Of a stretch of 31,815 nucleotides of DNA, positions 5,401-13,430 are shown piece by piece. This DNA comes from a virus. The stretch lies in the IMG/VR virus record IMGVR_UViG_3300008117_000187, positions 1 through 31,815 of that record; one strand, given 5' to 3'. The position numbers were made by a program, and so were the translations under genes. Below the pieces are notes generated by a model. That model made no database searches. It had not been told where the DNA came from and saw only the letters and a program-made list of their open reading frames with translations. How positions within the stretch are numbered: position 1 is the stretch's first letter; every line of letters starts with the position of its first letter.

Positions 5401-8378
5401 TAATTAAAGTATACAAACTCATTAGACATAATCAATGCTTGTATATAGGCTTCCCAAGGTGTCAAAGCTTTTCTCTCTACAGGCTTACCGACATTCTTTA
5501 GAATGCCCATGTTACTATTGCTTACAACTGTGGTCTCCAATGGATCTTCAGTACTGGATGCTGTTTTAGTTTTTACCGGTAGTGGTTTATAATGCTTGTT
5601 AGCTTCATTCAAAAACTCTTTAGCTAAAGAAGGCTCTTGACCTCTTGGATAACGTTGAAATAAAACAGCATAAACCACTTTAATTTTTTCGTCATCGTCT
5701 TTAGCATTTTGAAAATCTTTTCTTTCTGTGACAGCTCTAGCCGCATCAACAACCATTGGAGAGTTCAAGAAGAACAGAGCTTGTTGCGGAACGATAGATG
5801 AAGCTCTTTTTGAATTAGTCATTTCAGGATCAGAAAAATCAAACTGCATCATTAAATCCGACACTGCAGAACGGTCTACATATCCATAAATTGAACGACG
5901 ATAGGAATAAGGTTCATCTGTAATATTAACAGGTTTACCTCCAACTGTTCTGTCCATCTTTCCTGTAATTTGTACTAAAGAATCTCTGATGGATTCAAAA
6001 TCCATACGTCGAACTGGGTAGTGCCAGAAGTATTTGTTTTCTCCATCCTTAACTGCAAATGCGGGATTAGGAGCAGATGATTGACGATATGTTGCAGATT
6101 TCATAATGAACTTATGAAGCTTCTTTAACGACCAACCGTTCTCTATAAACCAGATAGAAAGATAATCAAGAAGTTCTTGATTGCTTGGTTTTGAAGCCAT
6201 ATTACCTAAATCATCTGGACTCTTAACTAAACCTTCTCCAAAATGCCACATCCAAACTCTGTTAACAATTGTTCTGGCTGTCATTGGATTGTCCTTAGAA
6301 GCAATTGCTTCTGCAAGTTCTAAACGACCAGAACCTTGTTTAAATATTTCATTCTCATGATTCAAGAAAGTTAAGAAGCGTCTTGGAACTAAATCTCCTT
6401 GTTTAGACTTTTCTCCACGAATATAGATTTTAGAATCTATTGGTTTGTCTTTGTCTTTAACGATCATTGCACCTCCTGGAGCTCCTTTATGTGAAATTTT
6501 TAACGAGTTAATTTTATTAACTGCTGTGCTTTGTAAAAAATTTCTAGGCAATGGAGGAAGTTTTGCTGTTGGATTTCTCATCATTCCTCCTCCAAACACT
6601 TGTAGGAATTGATCATTAGTCCAAATTTCAGAAGCAGGAATTACGGGATAAATTGCTGTAATAAGTTCTGCCGTGTTTTTGTCTTTATATTCAGTAAAGT
6701 CTTTCTTTGCAGCTTGATCATAGTAATCATTAATCTGAGTTGGGGAAACAGAATTGAATAACGTTTCATACAATCCAGCTACATCTTTAAGTGTCTTTGG
6801 AGTAGCTGGACTAAACTGAACTCTTAATGATTGATTCCATTCTGGTTTATCTTTAATCTCTGCAAACTTTTCTGCAATTTTATCTTCTGGAGTTTTAGAA
6901 AGAATTGAGAATACCCCAAGTACTGGATGCTTATCATTAAGTTTTACAGCACGAGCAGGAAAGTCATCATCTTCTCTGTTCTGATTGAATCCGTACTCTT
7001 TTAATGCATCAAACCTCTCTGCTCCTTTCTTTGTAGAAATCATCATATAAGCAGTCACTTTTTCGTTAAACTCTTTGATCTTTTTTCTCAAATAATTGTA
7101 GTAAGTGTCTCTACTCTCCTTTTCAAACCCTTCTACCTTTTTCAAAAAGTCTTCTTCATATTTTGAACCTACGTTTGCTACTAAAGGAACCTCTGTTGGT
7201 TCATAGATTGAGTTAAAAACTCCGTGCATAGAGTAATAATCAGCAGTAGGAATTGGATCAAACTTGTGGTCATGACAACGAGCACAAGCTACAGTTAATC
7301 CCATGAATGCCTTGAATGTAGTATCGATGCGTTCATCAATCACATCATCAGCATTGTTAAAACGTTTACCAACCGTGAGGAAGCCCAAAGCTGCCAGTCT
7401 TGGATCACTGGTGCCAATATCAGGAAGTTGGTCTGCAGCTAATTGTTCAATAATAAACTTATTGAATGGTTTATCTTGATTGAAGGAATCAATAACATAG
7501 TCTCTATATGTCCAAGCATACTCATAACGATACTCAGCGTTGCGGGCATTGCCCTCTCTGTTCCCAGTTGTGTCAGAGTATCTTGCTGTATTAAGCCAGT
7601 GCCTTCCCCAGCGCTCACCGTAATGTGGTGAAGCAAGAAGCTGATCGATCCATTGATCAATGAGGTATTCAATCGTGCCTGGTTGTTTTCTAAGAATAGC
7701 ATCTCTGTATTGCATTGAGAATTGCTTCATAGATTCTGCTGTTGGAGCAAAACCAACTAAGTCTAAGAACATTCTACGAAGAAGAGCTTCAGGCTCTGCA
7801 TATGTAGATGGAGTCAAACCAGTCTTGTCATTAATCATTTTCCATACAATCCAAGAATCAATTTCGTTTCTAGCCCAGTTATTAAAATCAATTTTAGATG
7901 TTCTTGAAAGTACACCAATCATTGGAGCTTCTGGCTTATAATAAATTGGCAAGAAAGACCAATTCATCTTTGCTTGCTCTGTCATTCCAGACAGTTTTTT
8001 AACTTCTCCTCCAGCTCTTGGATCTGGAGCTCCCATAGCAATCCACTGCTTAAATAAGCCAATTTGTTCGTCTGTTAACTTACCACCCTTTTTCTTTGGA
8101 GGCATCTGAAGATCATCATCTGTATATTCAATAGCCTTAATGAATAAACTCTCTCCAGGCTTTCCTGGTACGATAGACTTACCTCCTTGACCTCCATCTT
8201 CCCACCCTTTCTTTGTATCAAGAGTTAATCCTCCTTTGGATACTCCCTTTTCAGAACTATGGCACTCGATGCATTTCTCAGCAAGAAGTGGTCGGATGTT
8301 CTTTTCAAAGAAACTAATTCCTTCGTCTCCATAAGAAATGGACGCAATTGCTAATAATGTTAATAGGATCTTCTTCAT
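5400..8378 (-). CDS. PSCyt1-DUF1549-DUF1553 cytochrome-type protein
   Basis: A 992-aa exported protein of a family typical of Planctomycetes and Verrucomicrobia. It starts with a Sec signal peptide (MKKILLTLLAIASISYG). A PSCyt1 cytochrome-c-like domain follows, with a haem motif CIECH (36-40) and a possible axial Met in QMPP (Met92). The DUF1549 region (about 160-390) has a second C-x-x-C-H in CARCHDHKFDPIP near residue 364. A variable linker leads to the DUF1553 region (about 680-980), with ARTIVNRVWMWHFGEGLV and YRQSSAPNP. It is full length and undisrupted. The likely setting is periplasmic or surface redox chemistry, possibly with polysaccharide breakdown; the exact reaction of this family is unknown. 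In hosts it is normally encoded beside a DUF1501 gene. Here ThyX and another gene separate it from one, and the order is reversed. A TAAATA box 5 nt before ATG overlaps the thyX stop. Confidence 0.93.
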   Translation of the reverse strand: MKKILLTLLAIASISYGDEGISFFEKNIRPLLAEKCIECHSSEKGVSKGGLTLDTKKGWEDGGQGGKSIVPGKPGESLFIKAIEYTDDDLQMPPKKKGGKLTDEQIGLFKQWIAMGAPDPRAGGEVKKLSGMTEQAKMNWSFLPIYYKPEAPMIGVLSRTSKIDFNNWARNEIDSWIVWKMINDKTGLTPSTYAEPEALLRRMFLDLVGFAPTAESMKQFSMQYRDAILRKQPGTIEYLIDQWIDQLLASPHYGERWGRHWLNTARYSDTTGNREGNARNAEYRYEYAWTYRDYVIDSFNQDKPFNKFIIEQLAADQLPDIGTSDPRLAALGFLTVGKRFNNADDVIDERIDTTFKAFMGLTVACARCHDHKFDPIPTADYYSMHGVFNSIYEPTEVPLVANVGSKYEEDFLKKVEGFEKESRDTYYNYLRKKIKEFNEKVTAYMMISTKKGAERFDALKEYGFNQNREDDDFPARAVKLNDKHPVLGVFSILSKTPEDKIAEKFAEIKDKPEWNQSLRVQFSPATPKTLKDVAGLYETLFNSVSPTQINDYYDQAAKKDFTEYKDKNTAELITAIYPVIPASEIWTNDQFLQVFGGGMMRNPTAKLPPLPRNFLQSTAVNKINSLKISHKGAPGGAMIVKDKDKPIDSKIYIRGEKSKQGDLVPRRFLTFLNHENEIFKQGSGRLELAEAIASKDNPMTARTIVNRVWMWHFGEGLVKSPDDLGNMASKPSNQELLDYLSIWFIENGWSLKKLHKFIMKSATYRQSSAPNPAFAVKDGENKYFWHYPVRRMDFESIRDSLVQITGKMDRTVGGKPVNITDEPYSYRRSIYGYVDRSAVSDLMMQFDFSDPEMTNSKRASSIVPQQALFFLNSPMVVDAARAVTERKDFQNAKDDDEKIKVVYAVLFQRYPRGQEPSLAKEFLNEANKHYKPLPVKTKTASSTEDPLETTVVSNSNMGILKNVGKPVERKALTPWEAYIQALIMSNEFVYFN

Positions 8379-8382
8379 ACGT

Positions 8383-9093
8383 TTATTTATTTTTTGTTAG
8401 AGCTTTCCACGACACTGGAAATTTGCTTGATACTAGTTGGTTGATTTGTTCTGCTACTAATCTCGTTTCTGCTTGAGTATCTTTCTTAAGTCGCAATCCA
8501 CAAACCCTAGCAAACGCATATAGAGAACCCGTCCAATACCACTCCGTGTACATATTTTGTGGCAGAACCATTCTAGCTTGTTCTGCACAAACTCCTTGCT
8601 CCAACATAGCTGTATATAGATTGAGACAAATTGATGCAACGCTTTTAACTGTACAATTTTCAGCAAAGGTTAAATCTACAAATTCATCTTCCATTGAACC
8701 TTGTTTCTTGTCTGGATTTTTCTTACGCCATTTTTCAGGAAAATAAAATTCTGGTTCATTGTCTACGTACCGTCTGGAAATTTCATTCCAAACTAAACCT
8801 ACTTGATGTTTACCTAACTGTCTTGCAACAAATATGGGAGCTTTAATTCTGAACTGTAATTGAGGATGAGCAAAAGGTGACCAGTGATTGTGTTCTGCTA
8901 AGAAGTTAATTAACTTCTCATCTCCTTTTTTAAGGACTTCAATAGGACGCTGAGCGATAGTTCTTGAATCTGGAAATATTTCATCTTCATAACCCACTAC
9001 ATCCCATGTAGATTCTTTATCAAAAGATACTCGAGCTGCGTTTACAACCGTAAGGTCTGTTCCTAATGAGTCAATTAAAGTAACCTTCATCAT
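8383..9093 (-). CDS. thyX: Flavin-dependent thymidylate synthase ThyX
   Basis: A 236-aa FAD enzyme that methylates dUMP to dTMP using methylene-tetrahydrofolate and NAD(P)H. It supplies thymidine for phage DNA synthesis. Family landmarks: NAARVSF near the N-terminus, HNHWSPFAHPQLQFRIKAP (68-86), and the signature region RQLGKHQVGLVWNEISRRYV (91-110). Also seen are AEQARMVLPQNMYTEWYWTG and a C-terminal CGLRLKKDTQAETR. The canonical RHR of the RHR-x(7-8)-S motif is Lys-His-Gln (95-97) here, with Ser106 at x8 spacing. Adjacent ATGs at 9093 and 9090 are both possible, and AGG precedes the first. It is 1 nt from the upstream gene and 4 nt from the PSCyt gene. Confidence 0.93.
   Translation of the reverse strand: MMKVTLIDSLGTDLTVVNAARVSFDKESTWDVVGYEDEIFPDSRTIAQRPIEVLKKGDEKLINFLAEHNHWSPFAHPQLQFRIKAPIFVARQLGKHQVGLVWNEISRRYVDNEPEFYFPEKWRKKNPDKKQGSMEDEFVDLTFAENCTVKSVASICLNLYTAMLEQGVCAEQARMVLPQNMYTEWYWTGSLYAFARVCGLRLKKDTQAETRLVAEQINQLVSSKFPVSWKALTKNK
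8384..8389 (-). promoter_or_regulatory. Late-promoter-like TAAATA box
   Basis: Reads AATAAATA on the minus strand, TAAATA 5 nt before the ATG of the PSCyt gene. It overlaps the last codons and stop of thyX. Confidence 0.6.
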
Positions 9094-9094
9094 C

Positions 9095-9454
9095 CTATTT
9101 TGACATAGGATTGAAATAAATCAAACCAGGATACTTAATCGAAAATAAAAGAAATTTTTGTTTATCCGTTATTTTATAATAATGAACCGCGCGATTTTCA
9201 CCTGGATGCACCCTTTTACTGGTAAAGACTAATCCATACTTTTCGGGATGTACTCTGCAAGTATATATGCTCGATGATGTATATTTTTTACTATTTCGTA
9301 TGCCTCTACCGTTCCAATAATGTGGTAAAAAAATTGATTCCCCTTGTGTAAAATAATTGCCTTCGAAATCATAATACCCACTACTGATCAATCGTTCACC
9401 TTGGATATATGCTTCATAAGCAGACTTCTTCCATCTAAGGATTACTCTCTTCAT
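9095..9454 (-). CDS. Uncharacterised phage protein (119 aa)
   Basis: Not recognised. It is a basic, aromatic-rich soluble protein: MKRVILRWKKSAYEAYIQG, FLPHYWNGRGIRNSKK, YTCRVHPEKYGLVFTSKR. The end, HYYKITDKQKFLLFSIKYPG, resembles the C-terminal blocks of the two small paralogues at 1448-1880 (x-Y-x-I-x-[DE]-x-x-[RK]-[FW]-x-x-x-x-IKY-G). It may therefore belong to the same small phage family. It is immediately followed by thyX (1-nt gap). Upstream is the GC-rich spacer at 9466-9556; there is no TAAATA box, so it may be read through from DUF1501 #1. Confidence 0.65.
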   Translation of the reverse strand: MKRVILRWKKSAYEAYIQGERLISSGYYDFEGNYFTQGESIFLPHYWNGRGIRNSKKYTSSSIYTCRVHPEKYGLVFTSKRVHPGENRAVHYYKITDKQKFLLFSIKYPGLIYFNPMSK

Positions 9455-9465
9455 AAGGTAATTAT

Positions 9466-9556
9466 AAAGGGTTTCGGACGGTTTTTGTCAGAGTGATTAA
9501 GGAGCCTCGGACACAGTGCTCCACCGTGACACTCAAGTGCACGTGACCAGCGTGAA
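9466..9556. other. GC-rich, hairpin-prone intergenic segment
   Basis: A roughly 90-nt non-coding spacer that is clearly richer in G+C than its surroundings. It contains several overlapping inverted repeats: GGAGC (9501-9505) with GCTCC (9518-9522); CACAGTG (9512-9518) with CACCGTG (9522-9528), one mismatch; GAGTG with CACTC. It also has the palindrome CACGTG, the direct repeat CGTGAC, and TCGGAC twice. It lies between DUF1501 #1 and the 119-aa gene. It could be a structured 3' UTR, a processing or termination element, a small RNA, or a remnant carried in with the DUF1501 gene. It does not fold as a tRNA by eye. Confidence 0.4.
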
Positions 9557-9559
9557 TTC

Positions 9560-10924
9560 TTATGCAATGATTTCCTTGATGATCTCTCCGTAATTATCGG
9601 TCAAACGGAAGTCCCTACCATTATATCGATATGTCAATTGCGTATGGTCGAATCCAAGCAACCTTAAGACCGTTGCATGGAAATCATGTACTGTAACAGG
9701 ATCTTCTGCTACATTCTTACCAATCTCATCCGACTTACCATAACGAATACCTCCTTTTACGCCGCCGCCTGCCATCCACATAGAAAATGCTTTGCTATGA
9801 TGATCTCTACCAGAACGTTCATTTACACGACCAGGGGTAGTTACTGTTCTACCAAATTCTCCGCCCCAAATAATGAGAGTAGAATCTAAGAGACCTCTTT
9901 GTTTCAAATCTTTAATAAGAGCAGCTGCTGGTGTATCTATAGCACCACCCACTCTGGTTACATTTGTTTTTACATCAGTATGATGATCCCATCCTCCAGC
10001 TTCAATTTGAACGAAGCGTACACCCCTTTCAACCAATCTACGTGCAACTAATAGTTTAGCTCCTAATTCTGTATTTCCATACATTTCTCTGGTTGAATCA
10101 GATTCTTTTTTAATATCAAAAGCATCTGTTGCTGCTGCTTGCATTCTAAATGCTAATTCAAATGATTCAATGCGTGCTTCAAGTTGTTCGTCTTTTTGAA
10201 CTCTTTGTTCATGCATTAAATTCAATTTCTTCGAAAGATCAATTTGATTCTTTTGTGAATCATTTGTTGTGAATTCAGAAAAGAGATTTGGTAATACTTT
10301 ATTCGGCGCAGCATTACGATTGAAGTTTGCTACTGAACCTTGGAATAAAGAAGGTAGGAAAGAAGATTGTCGCCATTCAGCGGCGCCGCCTAAAGTGATA
10401 AATCCGGGTAAGCTTTGATTCTCTGTCCCCAATCCATAAAGGGTCCAAGAACCCAAAGAAGGCTTAGGAAGAACTAATGATCCCGTATGAATCAATTTAG
10501 CAGCAGGACCATGTGCAGGTACATCTGTTGTTACAGAATTGATAAGGCACATTTCATCTGCAACTGTTTGCAGCTGAGGAAATGCATCAGAAATATGAAT
10601 TCCTGACTTACCTGATGGTGTAAAGTTAAATGGAGTATAAAAAATCTCTCTTTGGCCACCATCTGAAGAAGTGCCATCAAACTTTTTCATTTCTGGCTTA
10701 TAATCAAAAGTATCCAGGTGAGAAGGTGCACCGCCAGCAAAAATATGAATAACAGCTTTAGCCTTACCCTGTAAAGGAGCTTTACGTGGCTTAAGGGGGC
10801 TTTCTGCTGCCTGAAGATCTTGGAGGATTGTAGCCAATGCTACACCACCAACACCAAAACTGGTTTTTGTTAGGAACTCTCTTCTTGAAGAGACATCAAA
10901 TCGTGTATTGCAAAGGTAATCCAT
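9560..10924 (-). CDS. DUF1501 protein #1, Tat-exported (sulfatase-like fold)
   Basis: A 454-aa protein of the DUF1501 family, related to the alkaline-phosphatase/sulfatase fold and typical of Planctomycetes and Verrucomicrobia. A Tat signal is evident: SRREFLTKTSFGVGG (13-27), followed by a hydrophobic stretch ending in AA-E. Family motifs are intact: IHIFAGGAPSHLDTFDYKP (59-77), AGGWDHH (309-315), GGEFGRT (354-360), GRDHH (372-376) and HDFHATVLRLLG. The Asp and His residues are the expected metal/active-site set. The C-terminus YRYNGRDFRLTD...EIIKEIIA is the normal family end, so the gene is complete. Host genomes usually pair it with a PSCyt1/DUF1549/DUF1553 gene; that partner is at 5400-8378. 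It is preceded by the best T4-late-like box (TATAAATA), 7 nt from the ATG. Catalytic activity is unproven for the family. Confidence 0.92.
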   Translation of the reverse strand: MDYLCNTRFDVSSRREFLTKTSFGVGGVALATILQDLQAAESPLKPRKAPLQGKAKAVIHIFAGGAPSHLDTFDYKPEMKKFDGTSSDGGQREIFYTPFNFTPSGKSGIHISDAFPQLQTVADEMCLINSVTTDVPAHGPAAKLIHTGSLVLPKPSLGSWTLYGLGTENQSLPGFITLGGAAEWRQSSFLPSLFQGSVANFNRNAAPNKVLPNLFSEFTTNDSQKNQIDLSKKLNLMHEQRVQKDEQLEARIESFELAFRMQAAATDAFDIKKESDSTREMYGNTELGAKLLVARRLVERGVRFVQIEAGGWDHHTDVKTNVTRVGGAIDTPAAALIKDLKQRGLLDSTLIIWGGEFGRTVTTPGRVNERSGRDHHSKAFSMWMAGGGVKGGIRYGKSDEIGKNVAEDPVTVHDFHATVLRLLGFDHTQLTYRYNGRDFRLTDNYGEIIKEIIA

Positions 10925-10931
10925 ACACTAT

Positions 10932-10939
10932 TATTTATA
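10932..10939 (-). promoter_or_regulatory. Exact T4-type late promoter octamer TATAAATA
   Basis: The only exact TATAAATA I found among the boxes. It ends 7 nt before the ATG of DUF1501 #1; the other boxes mostly have 5 nt. Confidence 0.65.
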
Positions 10940-10951
10940 CATTTTGATATA

Positions 10952-11422
10952 TCAAAATCCACTACGTGTTGTGGATTTTCGGAAAGCAGCAAGTGATTCT
11001 CTTCTTTCAATATATTTTTTACTATTACGACGTATGGGTTTAAGACCGGTGCCTCTAGCCATAATGTCCGTTGCAATATCAAAAGCTGTGTTATTTACTG
11101 CTCTTCCATCTGATAAGCTATTTTTTATGGATTTGAGAAAATTAACACCTCTTTTTGTACCTAGCAATTCGCACATAAAGATATGTTTGTTAATCTCTGT
11201 TATCAATTCAACATTCTTCTCAGCCAGTGTTGCTAGATGTTGATCGATCTCTTCAATAATATTTTTATTTTGTTTTAAATATTCACTAACCTCATCCAAT
11301 GGATGGACCCTCTTTGTTTTAGTTGGTTTTTCATAACTAGCTATCCATTTAATATAATATGGATCTAGTAATTTTACTTCGTCAACAGTTTTGCCGCAAT
11401 ATTTGCCATAGTTTAAAACCAT
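10952..11422 (-). CDS. Protein with ExoX-C-like N-terminal domain
   Basis: A 156-aa protein. Residues 1-33 (LNYGKYCGKTVDEVKLLDPY followed by YIKWI) match the short domain found at the C-terminus of exodeoxyribonuclease X-like proteins and in related small phage proteins (pattern FGKYKGK, then DP-x-Y-L-x-W). The rest is helical and basic (EYLKQNKNIIEEIDQHL; RRNSKKYIERRESLAAFRK), with no nuclease motifs seen. A nucleic-acid or protein-binding role is plausible but not shown. A related box TTAAAATA lies 4 nt before the ATG. Confidence 0.65.
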   Translation of the reverse strand: MVLNYGKYCGKTVDEVKLLDPYYIKWIASYEKPTKTKRVHPLDEVSEYLKQNKNIIEEIDQHLATLAEKNVELITEINKHIFMCELLGTKRGVNFLKSIKNSLSDGRAVNNTAFDIATDIMARGTGLKPIRRNSKKYIERRESLAAFRKSTTRSGF

Positions 11423-11444
11423 GACTTATTTTAAGGGGTATCGT

Positions 11445-11663
11445 TTAATCTTCTAACTTTTCAGTAAAATTAAAATCATATCTGAATGATTTTACTTCAT
11501 GACCTGTATATTCTTTGATATGCCCTAAAAATTCTGATTCGATATATTCTTTGCTGATATTTTCTTCAACTCCAAAAATAAGTGAAGCAGGTCTTTCATC
11601 AATTACACCTTCCGCAACTGGTTCTACATATTCTATCTCCGTGATGTTTACAATGTGTGGCAT
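11445..11663 (-). CDS. Small acidic protein
   Basis: A 72-aa acidic protein: MPHIVNITEIEYVEPVAEG, DERPASLIFGVEENISKEYI, then HIKEYTGHEVKSFRYDFNF. It reads like a compact alpha/beta domain with strong coding composition. Not recognised. The gene upstream overlaps its first 65 nt in another frame. No membrane segment or signal peptide. Confidence 0.6.
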   Translation of the reverse strand: MPHIVNITEIEYVEPVAEGVIDERPASLIFGVEENISKEYIESEFLGHIKEYTGHEVKSFRYDFNFTEKLED

Positions 11664-11781
11664 ATTTTTTGATTTCTAATTTAAATTTTTCTAGTTCTTT
11701 TTCAAGAACTTCTTTCTGAAATTTCAAAGAAATTACTTCTTGTTCTAAGATAGAAACCTTCATTTGAAGATCTTCAGACAT
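11599..11781 (-). CDS. Short coiled-coil protein
   Basis: A 60-aa ORF: SEDLQMKVSILEQEVISLKF followed by QKEVLEKELEKFKLEIKK shows heptad-like spacing over about residues 3-42. After KK the frame continues 18 residues (His/Cys-rich, CKHHGDRICRTSCGRC) into the next gene's coding region. That tail looks like read-through in an alternate frame. A TAAATA box is 5 nt before the ATG, which supports expression. Function unknown. Confidence 0.5.
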   Translation of the reverse strand: MSEDLQMKVSILEQEVISLKFQKEVLEKELEKFKLEIKKYATHCKHHGDRICRTSCGRCN

Positions 11782-11786
11782 GAAAA

Positions 11787-11792
11787 TATTTA
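11787..11792 (-). promoter_or_regulatory. Late-promoter-like TAAATA box
   Basis: Reads CTAAATA on the minus strand, 5 nt before the ATG at 11781. The sequence around it closely matches the boxes at 963 and 15936. Confidence 0.6.
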
Positions 11793-11793
11793 G

Positions 11794-12681
11794 TCAAAAA
11801 ATATAATGTTTTTGTCTAATATCTAAAATAGCTAGATTTTTTTGTTTGGCTTCAATTTCCAAATCCATATCAGAGTATCTAGGTAATTCTTTAATGTAGT
11901 CTGAATGTGATCTATCTAATGAATGATCTCTACCTTCACTATAGTGGAATAAAGGTTTTACTCCATATCTAGCCCATGAACTAACACACGCTTCATGAGC
12001 TTTCCATTCCGGCTCTCCTTCATTATTAATTAATCTATGATGATAGTCTAAAGTAACAGGGGTATTGGGAAATGCTCTATGAATCTTTTGCCATGTCCAA
12101 TAACTTTTATCTTCATTTTCAAATACTAGTCTAGTTCGAACTTTTATCGATAATTTATCTATATTTAAAAGCGCTGCATTGATAGCTTCCTGAGATCTTT
12201 TTCCATTAGACAGATGAATGTTGATGGGATATTGAAAGTTCTCCGGAATTCCTAAATTTGACATGATAGCTCCGTGCATTTCAAGATTAATTAATGAAGA
12301 AGAAGATATTTTTTTATCCGGATTAGTAATAATACAAAATTGTGAAGGATGCATTGACAATCTACCACCCAAAGAAATATATTCATTAATTTTATTTCTT
12401 GACATTAACCAATATACTTTATTATCGATATAATCATTAAAGAAATCAGAATAAGGTTCTAGATCAGCTAAAGGAAATAAAGAAGATGAAATTCTATAAT
12501 GCCAAATATTATTATTAATACAATAATCTACTACTTTGCATAATTCATTTAAATTATGATCATAGATATTTTTTAATTTATTGTATATTTTATCATTATT
12601 CTTTTTAGCCCATGTAACTGTGGTAGACTTAAATTCACTAGCTTCGTTACCCAATAATAAACAACATAATCCTAATCTCAT
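11794..12681 (-). CDS. uvsE: UV damage endonuclease UvdE/UvsE
   Basis: A 295-aa TIM-barrel endonuclease that nicks DNA 5' of UV photoproducts (cyclobutane dimers and 6-4 products) to start alternative excision repair. Family motifs in order: MRLGLCCLLLG at the start, WHYRISSSLFPL (60-71), GGRLSMHPSQFCII (104-117), INIHLSNGKRSQ, RLVFENEDKSYW, VTLDYHH, FHYSEGRDHS and DMDLEIEAKQKNLAIL at the end. These include the expected metal-binding His, Glu and Asp residues. Length is normal. The start overlaps the lipoprotein stop as ATGA (12678-12681), so it is the last gene of the DUF1501 #2 operon. A second UV-repair gene lies at 19262. Confidence 0.92.
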   Translation of the reverse strand: MRLGLCCLLLGNEASEFKSTTVTWAKKNNDKIYNKLKNIYDHNLNELCKVVDYCINNNIWHYRISSSLFPLADLEPYSDFFNDYIDNKVYWLMSRNKINEYISLGGRLSMHPSQFCIITNPDKKISSSSLINLEMHGAIMSNLGIPENFQYPINIHLSNGKRSQEAINAALLNIDKLSIKVRTRLVFENEDKSYWTWQKIHRAFPNTPVTLDYHHRLINNEGEPEWKAHEACVSSWARYGVKPLFHYSEGRDHSLDRSHSDYIKELPRYSDMDLEIEAKQKNLAILDIRQKHYIF

Positions 12682-13430
12682 AAACTATTAATATTCCATT
12701 TTAAAACATGATCCGGCCTCTGATAACCATACTTATAATGGAGGGTTTCATGATCTTTAATACCCCTTTCTTCATAAATTTCTTTTGCAAGATCCATTAA
12801 GCAATCTTCAGTAGGAACGTATGTTGATAAATGACTGCAAGCTGATTGTACTAATTGCCAATATTTCCAACCAGCTGGTGTTTTAATATCCAACACCTGT
12901 GGATATTTATTATAAATTCTCCAGATATTTTTTTCATTGAAATGGCCTTTAAATTTTTCCACATATTTAAAGTCTTTAACAACATCGAATTTGTTGATAT
13001 TGGGATAAAGAATTGGTTCGCCGTTAGGTTGCCAGAAAGGATATGATACCTTTTCTGACTGCAATGTTTTATCATTTAAATATTCATCATTTACTGGTAA
13101 TAGGCTGTCATGTTTCTTAACAGCATTATCTTCAGCAATATTTAAAATATTAAATAATTGATTTTTTAATTTTGCTTCTTCCTTATCTAATTCTCTAATT
13201 TTTAAGTAAGTATTCTCTCTAGCATTCGGTGATTGAATTTCTCTATAGAGTTTTTCGAATAATGCTTTTTCTTCTTTGATTTTTTGAATACGAAATTCAA
13301 AGGCTTCTTTTTTTGTTAGAAGTGTTGGTGTATATTCAAGAATTACATCATTGGGGATAAAAACCTTTTCTTCTGGTTTGCATGCAATCAGGAAGATGGC
13401 AACGAGAGGAATAATTTTACTTAGTTTCAT
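12678..13430 (-). CDS. Lipoprotein, 250 aa
   Basis: A lipoprotein by its N-terminus MKLSKIIPLVAIFLIAC, with lipobox L-I-A-C and Cys17 as the lipidation site. Residues 38-100 are a charged helical or coiled-coil segment (FRIQKIKEEKALFEKLYREI). The C-terminal half is globular and Trp/Tyr-rich (YPFWQPNGEPILYPNINKF; TPAGWKYWQLVQSACSHL), with a possible disulfide pair in SACSHL...TEDCL. I do not recognise a family. It overlaps the first lipoprotein gene by 14 nt and uvsE by 4 nt, so translation is coupled. Roles in host-surface remodelling, superinfection exclusion or lysis are possible but unproven. Confidence 0.68.
   Translation of the reverse strand: MKLSKIIPLVAIFLIACKPEEKVFIPNDVILEYTPTLLTKKEAFEFRIQKIKEEKALFEKLYREIQSPNARENTYLKIRELDKEEAKLKNQLFNILNIAEDNAVKKHDSLLPVNDEYLNDKTLQSEKVSYPFWQPNGEPILYPNINKFDVVKDFKYVEKFKGHFNEKNIWRIYNKYPQVLDIKTPAGWKYWQLVQSACSHLSTYVPTEDCLMDLAKEIYEERGIKDHETLHYKYGYQRPDHVLKWNINSL

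Noticed and set aside
7439-7941. ORFs on both strands inside the PSCyt gene
   Set aside because: The host-type protein is continuous and matches its family through this region; the others are frame shadows.
9466-9556. Possible tRNA gene
   Set aside because: No cloverleaf or T-arm consensus could be drawn on either strand.
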